From the NCBI RefSeq assembly GCF_030409945.1, contig NZ_JAUFQV010000036.1, forward strand, positions 62,001-126,000: 64,000 nucleotides of DNA. The letters run 5' to 3'. Origin of the DNA: Vibrio tapetis subsp. quintayensis. GTDB lineage: Bacteria > Pseudomonadota > Gammaproteobacteria > Enterobacterales > Vibrionaceae. The notes under the pieces were generated by a model. It did not search any database. It was not told the DNA's origin and saw only the letters and a list, made by a program, of their open reading frames with translations. The position numbers and the translations under genes were made by a program. Below are positions 43,123 to 52,042 of the stretch, in pieces. Within the stretch, counting starts at the first letter, position 1. Each line of letters opens with the position of its first letter.

Positions 43123-44457
43123 ATGGCAAGTAGTTCTCGAGGTCAGTTCTCTTCTAAACTGGGCTTCATTATGGCAGCGGCAGGTTCTGCGGTTGGTCTA
43201 GGCAATATTTGGGGCTTCCCAACTCAAGCAGCAAGCAATGGCGGCGCAGTATTCCTTCTCACCTACCTAGTTATGGTGTTCATTTTAGCTTGCCCAATGC
43301 TTATTGCTGAATTGACGATTGGTCGATACGGTCAATCTAACCCAATCCAGTCTCTTAAAGCGATTTGGCCTAATGGTAAGTTAGGAGCGGTTTTGCTGGG
43401 CATCACTGCAATGGTGACGGTATCGTTGATTTTGAGCTTTTACGCCATTATCGCAGGCTGGTTGATTGGTGAGTTTGCTGGTAGCACATTTGATTTGATT
43501 GGGCTAGGTAGCGTATCAACGTGGGTGACCAGCTTTGGATTAGAACGCAACCTGTTGTTGATGGTCCTGTTTATGGCATTGACCATGTATGTGGTTCGAG
43601 CTGGTGTAGCGAATGGTATCGAGCGTTGGTCTACTCGCTTAATGCCTGCATTGCTATTGCTATTTGGATTGATGATCACATACATCTTATTTCAAGATGG
43701 TGCGATTGAAGGCCTAAAAATGTACCTCGTGCCTGATTTTTCACATTTTGATGCGGATCTTCTGGTCAGTGCGATGGGGCAAGCATTTTTCTCCTTGTCA
43801 CTTGGTGTCGGTACCATGATGGTATACGGGTCTTACCTGAAAAAAGACACCAATATTCCTAAAACGGCGATTCAAGTGGCCTTAGTGGATACGGGTATCG
43901 CATTTGGCGCGGGACTGTTGGTTTTGCCAGCCATGTTTGTAGCAAAGCATAATGGCGTAGAAATTTTCTCCGACGCGGGCGAATTACTAAGTTCTGACAC
44001 GCTTGTATTTGCGGTGCTTCCTGCCATGTTTGATACTATGGGCGGGCTAGGCATTTTGGCTAGCATGTTATTTTTTGCATTAATGATGATCGCAGCGCTC
44101 ACTTCTTCTATCTCTATGCTTGAAGTACCAGTCGCGTGCGCCATTGAAGAACTTAAACAAAATCGAAACTTCGCCGTGTTATGGATTGGAGCGGTCATCA
44201 CAGTCATTTCTGGGCTGATCGTGTTTAACTTTGGCACTTTGTTTGGTTTGGTTATTGAAACTACAACGGTTTATGCACAGCCAATTTTGGGTATGTTGTA
44301 TGCGCTACTCGTCGGTTGGGTATGGCACAGAAACCAAGTGTTGGAAGAACTCAAGCAGGGTAACCCTGAAATTGAGAACAGCTGGTTCTGGAAAATATGG
44401 CCAACATACGTACGCGTAGTGTGTCCATTGATGATGCTGTTGGTGTTTTTTGCTTAA
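43123..44457 (+). CDS. Sodium-dependent transporter, neurotransmitter:sodium symporter family
   Basis: A 444-residue LeuT-fold transporter with about 11 membrane segments. The hallmark GFIMAAAGSAVGLGNIWGFPTQAASNGGAVFLLTY is the unwound TM1 sodium/substrate site. Later blocks are MGQAFFSLSLGVGTMMVYGSY (TM6) and ALTSSISMLEVPVA (TM8). Bacterial relatives carry Na+-coupled tryptophan, tyrosine or branched amino acids. A TyrR-box-like site upstream makes an aromatic amino acid a fair guess, not a proven one. Confidence 0.9.
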   Translation: MASSSRGQFSSKLGFIMAAAGSAVGLGNIWGFPTQAASNGGAVFLLTYLVMVFILACPMLIAELTIGRYGQSNPIQSLKAIWPNGKLGAVLLGITAMVTVSLILSFYAIIAGWLIGEFAGSTFDLIGLGSVSTWVTSFGLERNLLLMVLFMALTMYVVRAGVANGIERWSTRLMPALLLLFGLMITYILFQDGAIEGLKMYLVPDFSHFDADLLVSAMGQAFFSLSLGVGTMMVYGSYLKKDTNIPKTAIQVALVDTGIAFGAGLLVLPAMFVAKHNGVEIFSDAGELLSSDTLVFAVLPAMFDTMGGLGILASMLFFALMMIAALTSSISMLEVPVACAIEELKQNRNFAVLWIGAVITVISGLIVFNFGTLFGLVIETTTVYAQPILGMLYALLVGWVWHRNQVLEELKQGNPEIENSWFWKIWPTYVRVVCPLMMLLVFFA

Positions 44458-44480
44458 ACCATAAGTAAAAGTTAGTCGTA

Positions 44481-44516
44481 CAACAAAGCCCTAATTATTT
44501 AGGGCTTTGTTGCTTT
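44481..44516 (+). terminator. Rho-independent terminator of the SNF transporter gene
   Basis: A perfect 14-bp stem (CAACAAAGCCCTAA / TTAGGGCTTTGTTG) with loop TTAT, then CTTTT. Confidence 0.9.
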
Positions 44517-44611
44517 TAAAAGGGATCAAAGGCTGGAATAATTACTTGATCTGGCTATACTCTAGCGCCTGCGCATCTTGCGGCTAACCGACAAACCTGC
44601 ATTGGTAATTT

Positions 44612-45304
44612 ATGTTTGATATCTTGTTTACCCATCCCGATTTTTACATTATCAACAAACATCCCGGAGTGAGTGTCCACAAGGATGATGGTGATACTTC
44701 TTTATTGATCGAAGTGGCGAAGCACACCGGTGATGCAAAGTTATACTTGGTACATCGCTTAGATAAAATGACATCTGGCATGCTGATTTTAGGCCGACAT
44801 AGCAACGCTGCTCGCGACTTATCAGCGCTATTTTCAGAAAGAAAAATCAGTAAATTCTATCTCGCTCTGGGTGCTAAGAAGCCTAAGAAGAAGCAGGGCT
44901 TGGTAAGTGGCGACATGGAACGTTCTCGACGCGCAAGTTGGAAGCTACTGACGACTAAAAACAACCCAGCAGTGACACAATTCTTCTCTGTTGCGGGAGA
45001 AAACGGCGAACGTGTATTTTTATGTAAACCGCACACTGGGAAAACTCACCAAATACGCGTTGCCTTAAAGTCGGTCGGTTCTGCTATTGTCGGTGATGAC
45101 ATCTATAATGCGGGTAATAAAGCAGATCGAGGGTATTTACATGCCTATGCTTTGCGCTTTGACTACCAAGGTGAAACGTTCCAAATCGTGTGTAACCCGA
45201 GCGAGATCCCAGACCTTGGTCAGAAATGGTCAAGTGACGCCGTTCAACAAGCGTTGTTAGAATGGCAAACTCCTTGGCAACTCGCATGGCCTGCAATCAA
45301 ATGA
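44612..45304 (+). CDS. RluA-family pseudouridine synthase (TIGR01621-like)
   Basis: A 230-residue enzyme of the RluA class without an S4 domain. It has FYIINKHPGVSVHKDDG, the catalytic Asp block YLVHRLDKMTSGMLILGR and the late KPHTGKTHQIRVALKSVG and GDDIYN motifs. It resembles the small Rlu-type family TIGR01621, whose RNA target is not established. The next gene's ATG overlaps its stop (ATGA), pairing an RNA-modifying synthase with a methyltransferase. Confidence 0.85.
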   Translation: MFDILFTHPDFYIINKHPGVSVHKDDGDTSLLIEVAKHTGDAKLYLVHRLDKMTSGMLILGRHSNAARDLSALFSERKISKFYLALGAKKPKKKQGLVSGDMERSRRASWKLLTTKNNPAVTQFFSVAGENGERVFLCKPHTGKTHQIRVALKSVGSAIVGDDIYNAGNKADRGYLHAYALRFDYQGETFQIVCNPSEIPDLGQKWSSDAVQQALLEWQTPWQLAWPAIK

Positions 45305-46245
45305 GTGAAATGATGAACAAAGAAGCGTTACCCCAACTTTGGCCACTTCTTGAAGAAGCGCTAGAACAAGCCCCAAATGAATTACGTCGATTATTTCACG
45401 GTCGCGGTCAATGTTATGCGGGTTTAGAGCAAATGACGATAGACTGGCTTCAAGGTCAGTTGGTCGTGCACATTTTTAAGCCGACTGAAGACCGCTTTTT
45501 GGCGGAACTTAATAACGGTTTATTGGCATTTACGAAAACCGCTGCGTGGGAAAACAAATCAGGCCGTGCCGTCTTGGTCCAGCACCGTTACCTTGAGGGT
45601 TCGCCATTTGAAACGGTTTTTGGAGAGCCAGAGCTAAAACCCGTCGTCGAAGAGCTCGGTTTGAAATACCAACTTGAATTAGGAAAAAACCAAAACTTTG
45701 GTTTGTTTCTAGATATGCGCTTAGGCCGAGAGTGGGTGGGTGAACGTTCTAAGCAAAAGAAAGTACTGAACCTGTTTTCTTACACTTGTGGATTCTCCGT
45801 TGCCGCTGTCGCTGGTGGGGCTGACCAAGTGGTTAACGTTGACATGGCAAAAGGCGCGTTAAGCCGAGGACGAGAGAACCATCGTCTAAACGGTCATAAT
45901 ACTAATCAAGTTGCGTTTCTTGGACATGATATCTTTAAGTCATGGGGCAAAATCAAAAAGTATGGCCCATACGATGTGATCATTATTGATCCGCCGTCTT
46001 TCCAAAAAGGCAGTTTTGCGTTGACGAAAGATTATCAAAAAATCCTCCGTCGCTTACCTAGCTTGTTAGAGCAAGGTGGCGAAGTGCTGGCTTGCGTAAA
46101 TGCACCAAGTGTAACTCCAGATTTTCTGATCGACTCGATGAAAGAAGAGGCTCCAGAGCTTACGTTCCAGTACCGCCTAGACAACCCTCCAGAGTTTGAA
46201 GATAAAGATCTTAACTCATCACTTAAGGCGTTGGTCTTTAGCTAG
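45301..46245 (+). CDS. Class I SAM-dependent methyltransferase (RlmI/PF10672-like)
   Basis: A 314-residue Rossmann methyltransferase. SAM motif I is VLNLFSYTCGFSVAAVAGGA, motif II VVNVDMAKGAL, and the catalytic-type motif IV DVIIIDPPSFQKG. The N-terminal 100 residues lack the PUA domain of E. coli RlmI. GLFLDMRLGREWV is the conserved lead-in of the rRNA cytosine methyltransferase group. It starts at the ATGA overlap with the pseudouridine synthase; an ATG at 45313 is another option. An rRNA target is likely but unproven. Confidence 0.8.
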   Translation: MSEMMNKEALPQLWPLLEEALEQAPNELRRLFHGRGQCYAGLEQMTIDWLQGQLVVHIFKPTEDRFLAELNNGLLAFTKTAAWENKSGRAVLVQHRYLEGSPFETVFGEPELKPVVEELGLKYQLELGKNQNFGLFLDMRLGREWVGERSKQKKVLNLFSYTCGFSVAAVAGGADQVVNVDMAKGALSRGRENHRLNGHNTNQVAFLGHDIFKSWGKIKKYGPYDVIIIDPPSFQKGSFALTKDYQKILRRLPSLLEQGGEVLACVNAPSVTPDFLIDSMKEEAPELTFQYRLDNPPEFEDKDLNSSLKALVFS

Positions 46246-46273
46246 TTCACAACACAATCATTAAATATTAATG

Positions 46274-46306
46274 CCTCCAAACTGCTCGGGTTTGGAGGTT
46301 TTTTTT
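46274..46306 (+). terminator. Rho-independent terminator after the methyltransferase gene
   Basis: A 9-bp stem (CCTCCAAAC / GTTTGGAGG) with a 7-nt loop and a run of eight Ts. Confidence 0.92.
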
Positions 46307-46517
46307 GCTCCATGACAAGGCTGAGTTTCTCCTAAGTGGTAGATCACGCTCATGGCAATTACATTGCACCTTGTTGGTTGGGAAGCGTTTGGTTAAAAAC
46401 ACGGCGAGAATGTGAGAAGAAGAGAGCATGATTTCAACTGAAATTGAAAGACTCGCTGTCGAAGTAAAGTAACCCAAGTCACATATGTGCAAAATATCAT
46501 TAATATAAATACGCAGT

Positions 46518-46533
46518 AACTACGTAGGTAGTT
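46518..46533. promoter_or_regulatory. Candidate response-regulator site 1 upstream of the TRAP operon
   Basis: AACTAC-GTAG-GTAGTT is a near-symmetric repeat containing TACGTAGGT. A second copy is about 99 bp nearer the gene. NarL-type regulators bind short TAC-containing heptamers. The 46307-46775 gap has no convincing gene. Confidence 0.4.
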
Positions 46534-46615
46534 TGTGGGCGATTCATTTTATATGTATTTATTAATTTGTTTAAATACAGTTGATTAAGATTTTTAATAA
46601 CATTTATCTAAGTAT

Positions 46616-46633
46616 TAATACGTAGGTTAGTAT
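46616..46633. promoter_or_regulatory. Candidate response-regulator site 2 upstream of the TRAP operon
   Basis: TAATACGTAGGTTAGTAT shares TACGTAGGT and the flanking TAGT with the site at 46518. It lies about 145 bases before the binding-protein gene. Confidence 0.4.
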
Positions 46634-46775
46634 GTTGATGGTTGTTTCCGTTTTCTAATTTCTGCGTGGTCTCGCTGATTTTATTTAGAGTGCTTCTGTT
46701 TCAAGGTTGGTGTACTGCGTTATGCAAAATAGATTGCAATAGCGTAAGTGAATTGAATCTAGCAAGGATGGAAAC

Positions 46776-47870
46776 ATGAACTTGATTAACCAATCAGTAA
46801 AACGAGTACTGAAAACAGTACTGGTTGTCGCAACGACCAGTATTGCGATGCTTTCGTTAAATGCTCAAGCTGCAGATAAAGTATATCGCTTAAAGCTTGC
46901 GGAGACATGGGGACCTAATTTCCCAGTATTTGGTGATGCTACTAAAAACATGGCAGCAATGGCTGAAAAAATGTCCAATGGCCGCCTGAAAATTCGTATT
47001 GATTCTGCGAACAAACATAAAGCTCCTCTAGGTGTGTTTGATATGGTGAAATCTGGCCAATACGATATGGGCCACTCAGGTTCGTACTATTGGAAGGGTA
47101 AAGTGCCTAACACACTCTACTTTACTTCAATGCCGTTTGGTATGACTCCAGCAGAACAGTACGCATGGTTTTACCACGGTGGTGGTATGGAACTGATGGA
47201 TCAAGTTTACTCGCCTCACAATCTTTTATCCTTTCCTGGCGGTAATACAGACATCCAAATGGGCGGCTGGTTTCAAAAAGAAATCAACAGCGTAGAAGAC
47301 CTTAAAGGCCTGAAAATGCGTATCCCAGGCTTTGCGGGTGAAATCCTAGCAGAACTTGGCGCTAAGCCAACCAACATTGCACCTGGCGAGCTATACACCT
47401 CTTTAGAGCGTCGTACTATCGATGCACTTGAGTGGGTTGGTCCGTCATTGGATTTACGTATGGGCTTCCACAAAATTGCGCCTTACTACTACACGGGTTG
47501 GCATGAGCCGGGTTCTGAGCTTCAATTCCTGGTGAACAAACGTACGTGGAACAAACTGCCAGAAGACTTGCGTGAAATCTTACGTGTGGCAATGCGCACC
47601 GCCGCTTACGATATGTACACTCAAGCAACGCACGAAAGTGGTAAGAACTGGGTTTCTATGAAAACGGAATACCCTGACGTACAAGTTAAAAACTTCCCAC
47701 CGTCTGTAATGGCAGCACTAAAAGAAGCGAATGATCGTTTACTTACTAAGCATGCAGAAAAAGATGAATTAGCAAAAGAGATCCAAAAATCTCAAGCGGA
47801 TTACTTACAACAAGTACGTTCGTGGACGGATATTTCTCATAGAGCTTACCTAAACAGCCAAGCAAAATAA
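46776..47870 (+). CDS. TRAP transporter solute-binding protein, TakP-like (2-oxo acid)
   Basis: A 364-residue DctP-family protein with a signal peptide (KRVLKTVLVVATTSIAMLSL to about AQAA). It shares many blocks with Rhodobacter TakP: WYHGGG-like FYHGGG, FPGGNTDIQMGGWFQKEIN, KMRIPGFAGEIL, APGELYTSLE, DALEWVGP, and APYYYTGWHEPGSELQF. TakP binds pyruvate and other 2-oxo acids with sodium, with Arg in the MRIPG strand as the usual carboxylate clamp. A 2-oxo acid or related monocarboxylate ligand is likely. AAGGATGG precedes the ATG. Membrane subunits follow, separated by a palindromic spacer. Confidence 0.9.
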   Translation: MNLINQSVKRVLKTVLVVATTSIAMLSLNAQAADKVYRLKLAETWGPNFPVFGDATKNMAAMAEKMSNGRLKIRIDSANKHKAPLGVFDMVKSGQYDMGHSGSYYWKGKVPNTLYFTSMPFGMTPAEQYAWFYHGGGMELMDQVYSPHNLLSFPGGNTDIQMGGWFQKEINSVEDLKGLKMRIPGFAGEILAELGAKPTNIAPGELYTSLERRTIDALEWVGPSLDLRMGFHKIAPYYYTGWHEPGSELQFLVNKRTWNKLPEDLREILRVAMRTAAYDMYTQATHESGKNWVSMKTEYPDVQVKNFPPSVMAALKEANDRLLTKHAEKDELAKEIQKSQADYLQQVRSWTDISHRAYLNSQAK

Positions 47871-47887
47871 CGAACTGAAAAAAAATA

Positions 47888-47921
47888 ATGCCAGCAATAA
47901 TGCGTAAGCCTGCGCTGGCAT
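47888..47921 (+). terminator. Hairpin after the TRAP binding-protein gene
   Basis: Arms ATGCCAGC and GCTGGCAT with an 18-nt loop and no T-run. It is more likely an mRNA 3'-end stabiliser or partial attenuator than a full terminator. Confidence 0.45.
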
Positions 47922-47981
47922 AGCAATCTCATTTGCAATAAAAATAACAACAGTCGTTAAGAATCAACAAGCCCAAGATTA

Positions 47982-48001
47982 GGAGCACGATATCGTGCTC
48001 C
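47982..48001. repeat. 20-bp perfect palindrome between TRAP genes
   Basis: Each half is GGAGCACGAT or its complement. It lies 26 bases ahead of the small membrane subunit gene. Confidence 0.7.
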
Positions 48002-48027
48002 GCCTTTAATTTCCCAGGGAGTACGGA

Positions 48028-48558
48028 ATGAGAAGTTTGATAGTTGTCGAACGTATGTTCAACCGCATCGGAGATGTACTAGGTTGGCTGTCCAGCATAC
48101 TATTTTTGCTGCTATTAGCGAACGTAGTATACGACGTAGTCATGCGATATGCCTTTAATGACGTGTCCATCGGATTTCAAGAAATGGAGTGGCACCTGTT
48201 TGCCAGCGTATTTTTGCTAGGCGTGCCATACGCGATTAAAGCCGGAGGACACGTTCGTGTTGACGTCTTCTATGAACGCCTTTCTATGAAAGCTCAAGCC
48301 ATTATCGACATTCTAGGCACCCTCATTTTCCTCATTCCTTTTTGCCTCTCGGTGGCTTGGTTTGGTGTCGACTTTGCCAAAGAAAGTTTCGCATTAGGGG
48401 AAACATCGGGCGACCCTGGTGGCTTACCTTATCGCTGGATTATTAAAGCGATGATTCCACTTTCATTCTTTTTCATGGCGGTAAGTGGCATAGGATTGTT
48501 GCTTCACTCCCTGAATAAACTGGTTAACCCAAGATTGCTTTACCAAGCAGAGAAGTAA
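48028..48558 (+). CDS. TRAP transporter small permease (DctQ type)
   Basis: A 176-residue membrane protein with four membrane segments (about 18-38, 52-70, 92-112, 138-160). The DctQ signature is VVYDVVMRYAFNDVSIGFQEMEWHLFASVFLLGVPYAIKAGGHVRVDVFYERL. It links the binding protein to the large subunit. AGGGAG is upstream and the next gene starts 12 bases later. Confidence 0.92.
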   Translation: MRSLIVVERMFNRIGDVLGWLSSILFLLLLANVVYDVVMRYAFNDVSIGFQEMEWHLFASVFLLGVPYAIKAGGHVRVDVFYERLSMKAQAIIDILGTLIFLIPFCLSVAWFGVDFAKESFALGETSGDPGGLPYRWIIKAMIPLSFFFMAVSGIGLLLHSLNKLVNPRLLYQAEK

Positions 48559-48570
48559 GGAAGCGAGATC

Positions 48571-49854
48571 ATGATTGGAATAGTAATGTTTTTTGTCGCA
48601 CTGGTTGCGCTACTACTAGGTTTCCCTGTTGCGTTTACGTTTGGTGGAATTGCATTAATTTTTGGCGTGTGGGCGGAAGGCATTGAAATGTTTGCATTCA
48701 TGCCATACCGAATTCAATCCATTATGGAAAATACGGTACTCATGGCCGTACCACTGTTTGTTTTTATGGGCCTAGTCCTACAAAAAACCAAACTGGCAGA
48801 ACAACTTCTTGAGTCCATGGGGCGCCTCTTTGGTGGCGTTCGTGGCGGTATCGCCATTTCAACGGTATTGGTCGGCGCTTTGCTTGCTGCATCTACCGGT
48901 GTTGTTGGAGCATCCGTGGTGGCTATGGGGCTTATATCACTACCGGTGATGTTGAAATACAATTACGATAAAGGGCTTGCTTGCGGCACCATTTGTGCGT
49001 CGGGTACGCTTGGCCAAATCATTCCCCCGTCTATTGTTCTCATTTTGCTTGGTGATGTTTTAGGTGTGCCTGTTGGGGACTTATTCCAAGCCGCTATAGG
49101 CCCTGGCTTTATGCTGGTAGCAGCCTACATAGCGTACATTCTATTTTATGCCTACCGTAATCCTGAAGCCGCGCCAGTGATTGAGCGTGACGAGACGATT
49201 AGCCGCCGCAAGGAAGTGATCACAGCACTTAAAGCCGTTGTTCCGCCTCTCGCGCTCATTGTCGTTGTGCTGGGTTCTATTTTCGCGGGTGTTGCCACGC
49301 CAACTGAATCAGCCGCTCTAGGTGGCGCAGGCGCTATCGTTCTCGCTCTTTTGTACCGTGAATTTAGCTTTAAAATGGTTTATGAAGCATCAAAAGAAAC
49401 CGTCAAGGTTACTGCCATGGTTTTTGCTATTTTATTAGGTGCGACCGCGTTTTCGATGGCGTTTACTTACACCGGTGGCGATATACTAGTAGAAGAGTGG
49501 ATGCTTGAATTACCTGGCGAAAAGTGGGGCTTCCTTGTTATTACCATGCTGGTTATCTTGATTCTTGGTTTCTTTATCGATTTTGTTGAAATCTGTTTCA
49601 TCATCGTGCCGATCTTAGCTCCCATTGCTGAGTTGATGGGTATTAACATGACCTGGTTCGCAATACTTGTTGCGATGAACCTGCAAACGTCATTCTTAAC
49701 ACCGCCGTTTGGTTTTAGCTTGTTCTATCTCAAAGGCGTTGCACCTAAGGGAGTTACTACTCGAGATATTTACCGAGGAGTAATGCCATTCATCGGTATT
49801 CAGATATTGGTTCTTGGTTCGATACTGGCGTTCCCAGCATTTTATGGAATGTGA
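48571..49854 (+). CDS. TRAP transporter large permease (DctM type)
   Basis: A 427-residue membrane protein with about 12 membrane segments, the sodium-coupled transport subunit. Blocks typical of DctM are MENTVLMAVPLFVFMGLVLQKT, GASVVAMGLISLPVML, CASGTLGQIIPPSI, VATPTESAALGGAGAI and MNLQTSFLTPPFGFSLFYLKGV. The strong ribosome site AAGGAAGCGAG overlaps the preceding stop. With the SBP and small subunit it forms one secondary transporter. Confidence 0.93.
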   Translation: MIGIVMFFVALVALLLGFPVAFTFGGIALIFGVWAEGIEMFAFMPYRIQSIMENTVLMAVPLFVFMGLVLQKTKLAEQLLESMGRLFGGVRGGIAISTVLVGALLAASTGVVGASVVAMGLISLPVMLKYNYDKGLACGTICASGTLGQIIPPSIVLILLGDVLGVPVGDLFQAAIGPGFMLVAAYIAYILFYAYRNPEAAPVIERDETISRRKEVITALKAVVPPLALIVVVLGSIFAGVATPTESAALGGAGAIVLALLYREFSFKMVYEASKETVKVTAMVFAILLGATAFSMAFTYTGGDILVEEWMLELPGEKWGFLVITMLVILILGFFIDFVEICFIIVPILAPIAELMGINMTWFAILVAMNLQTSFLTPPFGFSLFYLKGVAPKGVTTRDIYRGVMPFIGIQILVLGSILAFPAFYGM

Positions 49855-49916
49855 CAGGCTTCGAGGTTGTGAATAACAAGTTTTAACAATGTAACAAATA
49901 TTGATAAATTGAACGT

Positions 49917-49948
49917 GCCTATCTTAACTGTTAGATAGGCCGTTTTTT
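49917..49948 (+). terminator. Terminator/attenuator between the TRAP genes and the two-component system
   Basis: Arms GCCTATCT and AGATAGGC with an 8-nt loop and a run of six Ts, ending 16 bases before the kinase start. The kinase GGAGG comes directly after it. Confidence 0.8.
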
Positions 49949-49964
49949 ATTTGGAGGATAGGGA

Positions 49965-51317
49965 ATGCCTCTTAAAGCTAAATTGATTTTGTTGACTTTA
50001 TTGCCGTTGATGTTAGTTACGGCGAGCATTAGTTGGGTGTCATTTCATCAGGCGAAAACCTTAGGTGAACGTGAAGTTGAAACCCTAAGAAGCTCGTTGA
50101 TAAAGTCACGAGAACAAGCCTTAAAAGACAGCGTCGATCTCGCCTTTGACGCGATTCGTCATGTCTATCAAGATCCCAGCCTTGAAGAGCAGCAAGCCAA
50201 ATTACAAGTCAGACAAATACTCACTCGACTGCGTTATGGTAGCGATGGTTACTTCTTTGCCTACGACAGCAACGGCATTAACCTTGTCCACCCTATACAG
50301 CCCGAGTTAGTGGGTAAAAACTTACTGCATATCCAAGACGAGAATGGCAACTTTCTGATTGAGTCCTTGCTTGACCAAGCCCAGAGTGGCGGTGGTTTTC
50401 ATCAATACTTATGGCAAAAGCCGTCAACTGGTGAAACAGTACCCAAACTCAGTTATGCCGCGTGGCTTGATAAATGGAATTGGATGATAGGCACTGGTTT
50501 GTATATTGAAGACGTCAGCTTAGAGGTCGCAAATATGCAGGCGGCGATAGGTAAAAATATTGAAACGACGGTGTTTTCGATTGTGGTCATATTAGTGGTT
50601 ACTGTGGGTGTGATTATTGTTTTGACGTTGGCAATAAACTTACACGAACATCGGTTGGCTGATAAAAACCTTAAAGAACTGGCGCACAAAACGGTGATGT
50701 TTCAAGAGGACGAAAAAAAGCATCTAGCTCGAGAGCTACATGATGGCATTAATCAGTTACTGGTTTCAAGTAAGTGCCATTTAGAGTTACTTGGAGATAA
50801 TCTAACAGACGTTAAATATTCGAAACACTTGGAACAATCGCAGCAATCTATCATGACTGCGATCAGTGAGGTCAGGCGAATCTCCCATAACTTAAGACCA
50901 AGTGCTTTAGATGATATTGGTTTAGAGGCGGCTTTGACGACGTTACTGCAAGATTATCAAGCACACTCAGGTGTTCAAATTGAAACGCTTTTTGACACCC
51001 AAAAGGGGCGATTAAAGTCTGAAGCCGCGACTACCTTGTATCGAGTAGCACAAGAATCGCTAAATAATATCGAGAAGCATGCCAGAGCAACTAAAATTAC
51101 CATCATATTGCAACAGATGGGAAATTTACTACAGCTAGTGGTCAGAGACGATGGTATCGGGTTCAACCCTAGGCAGATTCGAGGGCTTGATGGCATTGGG
51201 TTAAGGAACATGCGCGAACGGGTCGAGTTCATTGGTGGTGAATTTGAACTGGAAAGTGAACCCGAGATAGGAACAGAGATTACCGTGTTACTCAATTTAG
51301 AAGGATTAGTTGGATGA
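49965..51317 (+). CDS. Cache-domain sensor histidine kinase (NarX/DegS-type)
   Basis: A 450-residue inner-membrane kinase. TM1 (about 6-24) and TM2 (about 205-228) enclose a single-Cache sensor with YGSDGYFFAYDSNGINLVHP and WNWMIGTGLYIEDV. HisKA_3 has the phosphorylated His in LARELHDGINQLL (near 258), and HATPase has VVRDDGIGFN and GIGLRNMRERV. GGAGGA sits upstream. Adjacent to the TRAP operon, it probably senses the transported acid or a related carboxylate. The regulator start overlaps its stop by 4 bases. Confidence 0.9.
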   Translation: MPLKAKLILLTLLPLMLVTASISWVSFHQAKTLGEREVETLRSSLIKSREQALKDSVDLAFDAIRHVYQDPSLEEQQAKLQVRQILTRLRYGSDGYFFAYDSNGINLVHPIQPELVGKNLLHIQDENGNFLIESLLDQAQSGGGFHQYLWQKPSTGETVPKLSYAAWLDKWNWMIGTGLYIEDVSLEVANMQAAIGKNIETTVFSIVVILVVTVGVIIVLTLAINLHEHRLADKNLKELAHKTVMFQEDEKKHLARELHDGINQLLVSSKCHLELLGDNLTDVKYSKHLEQSQQSIMTAISEVRRISHNLRPSALDDIGLEAALTTLLQDYQAHSGVQIETLFDTQKGRLKSEAATTLYRVAQESLNNIEKHARATKITIILQQMGNLLQLVVRDDGIGFNPRQIRGLDGIGLRNMRERVEFIGGEFELESEPEIGTEITVLLNLEGLVG

Positions 51318-51952
51318 GTAAATCAATTACCGTCGTCATAGCTGATGATCATCAAGTGGTATTAGATGGCTTTATCGCTCGTCTTGAACGTGAGCCAGAA
51401 ATAAAGGTGATTGGTACCGCTAGTAATGGGGTTGAAGCGTTGGAAGTCGTGAAGCAACAAAAGCCCGACGTCACCTTGATGGACATTAGTATGCCCGTCA
51501 TGAACGGTATTGATGCAACTCGATTAATTAAAGAAGAATTACCGGATGCGAAAGTCTTGATGCTTACTATGCATGACAACCGTGAGTACATCATGCAGGT
51601 GATGCAAGTTGGTGCGATGGGGTACATGCTTAAAGAAATCAGTGCAGAGAAAATGATCCAAGCGATCAAAACGGTGAATCAAGGTTCAACGTATTTTTGT
51701 GAGTCTGTTACCCAAACGCTCTTCACTCAACAAGTGGCTCCTGCACCCTCGGTGAGTAACCCGTTAACACGACGTGAAGAGTCGGTGTTGAGGCTGGTAG
51801 CAACCGGATGTAGCAGCAAAAAGGTGGCGAGTTTGTTGAATATCAGTTACCGCACCGTCGAGACGCATCGTCAAAACATTAAACATAAGTTGGATTTACA
51901 TTCGACAGCAGAATTAGCGAAATACGCATTAGAACAAGGATTGATAGAGTAA
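51314..51952 (+). CDS. NarL/LuxR-type response regulator
   Basis: A 212-residue regulator. The receiver has DDH near 12, phospho-acceptor Asp in VTLMDISMP (near 56), and Lys in GYMLKEIS. The LuxR-type HTH is LTRREESVLRLVATGCSSKKVASLLNISYRTVETHRQNIKHKL. The partner of the Cache kinase immediately upstream. It likely controls the TRAP operon; two shared TACGTAGGT-type sequences before that operon are candidate sites. Confidence 0.9.
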   Translation: MSKSITVVIADDHQVVLDGFIARLEREPEIKVIGTASNGVEALEVVKQQKPDVTLMDISMPVMNGIDATRLIKEELPDAKVLMLTMHDNREYIMQVMQVGAMGYMLKEISAEKMIQAIKTVNQGSTYFCESVTQTLFTQQVAPAPSVSNPLTRREESVLRLVATGCSSKKVASLLNISYRTVETHRQNIKHKLDLHSTAELAKYALEQGLIE

Positions 51953-51968
51953 GACAGTGTGTCTAAAT

Positions 51969-51995
51969 TGACCATTGATAAGGCATCAATGGTCA
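51969..51995. terminator. Hairpin between the response regulator and cosR
   Basis: An 11-bp perfect stem (TGACCATTGAT / ATCAATGGTCA) with loop AAGGC lies between convergent genes. T-tails are poor. Confidence 0.55.
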
Positions 51996-52042
51996 TAACA
52001 GATGTTTGGTTCGGTTTAGCTATATTCGAATGGACTAGAGCG

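Noticed and set aside
46268-46492. 74-codon minus-strand reading frame after the methyltransferase
   Set aside because: It overlaps the terminator, has no convincing ribosome site and resembles no known protein.
46680-46740. Sigma-54 promoter before the TRAP binding-protein gene
   Set aside because: TTGGTGTA is present but no GC at the required ten-base spacing from the GG.
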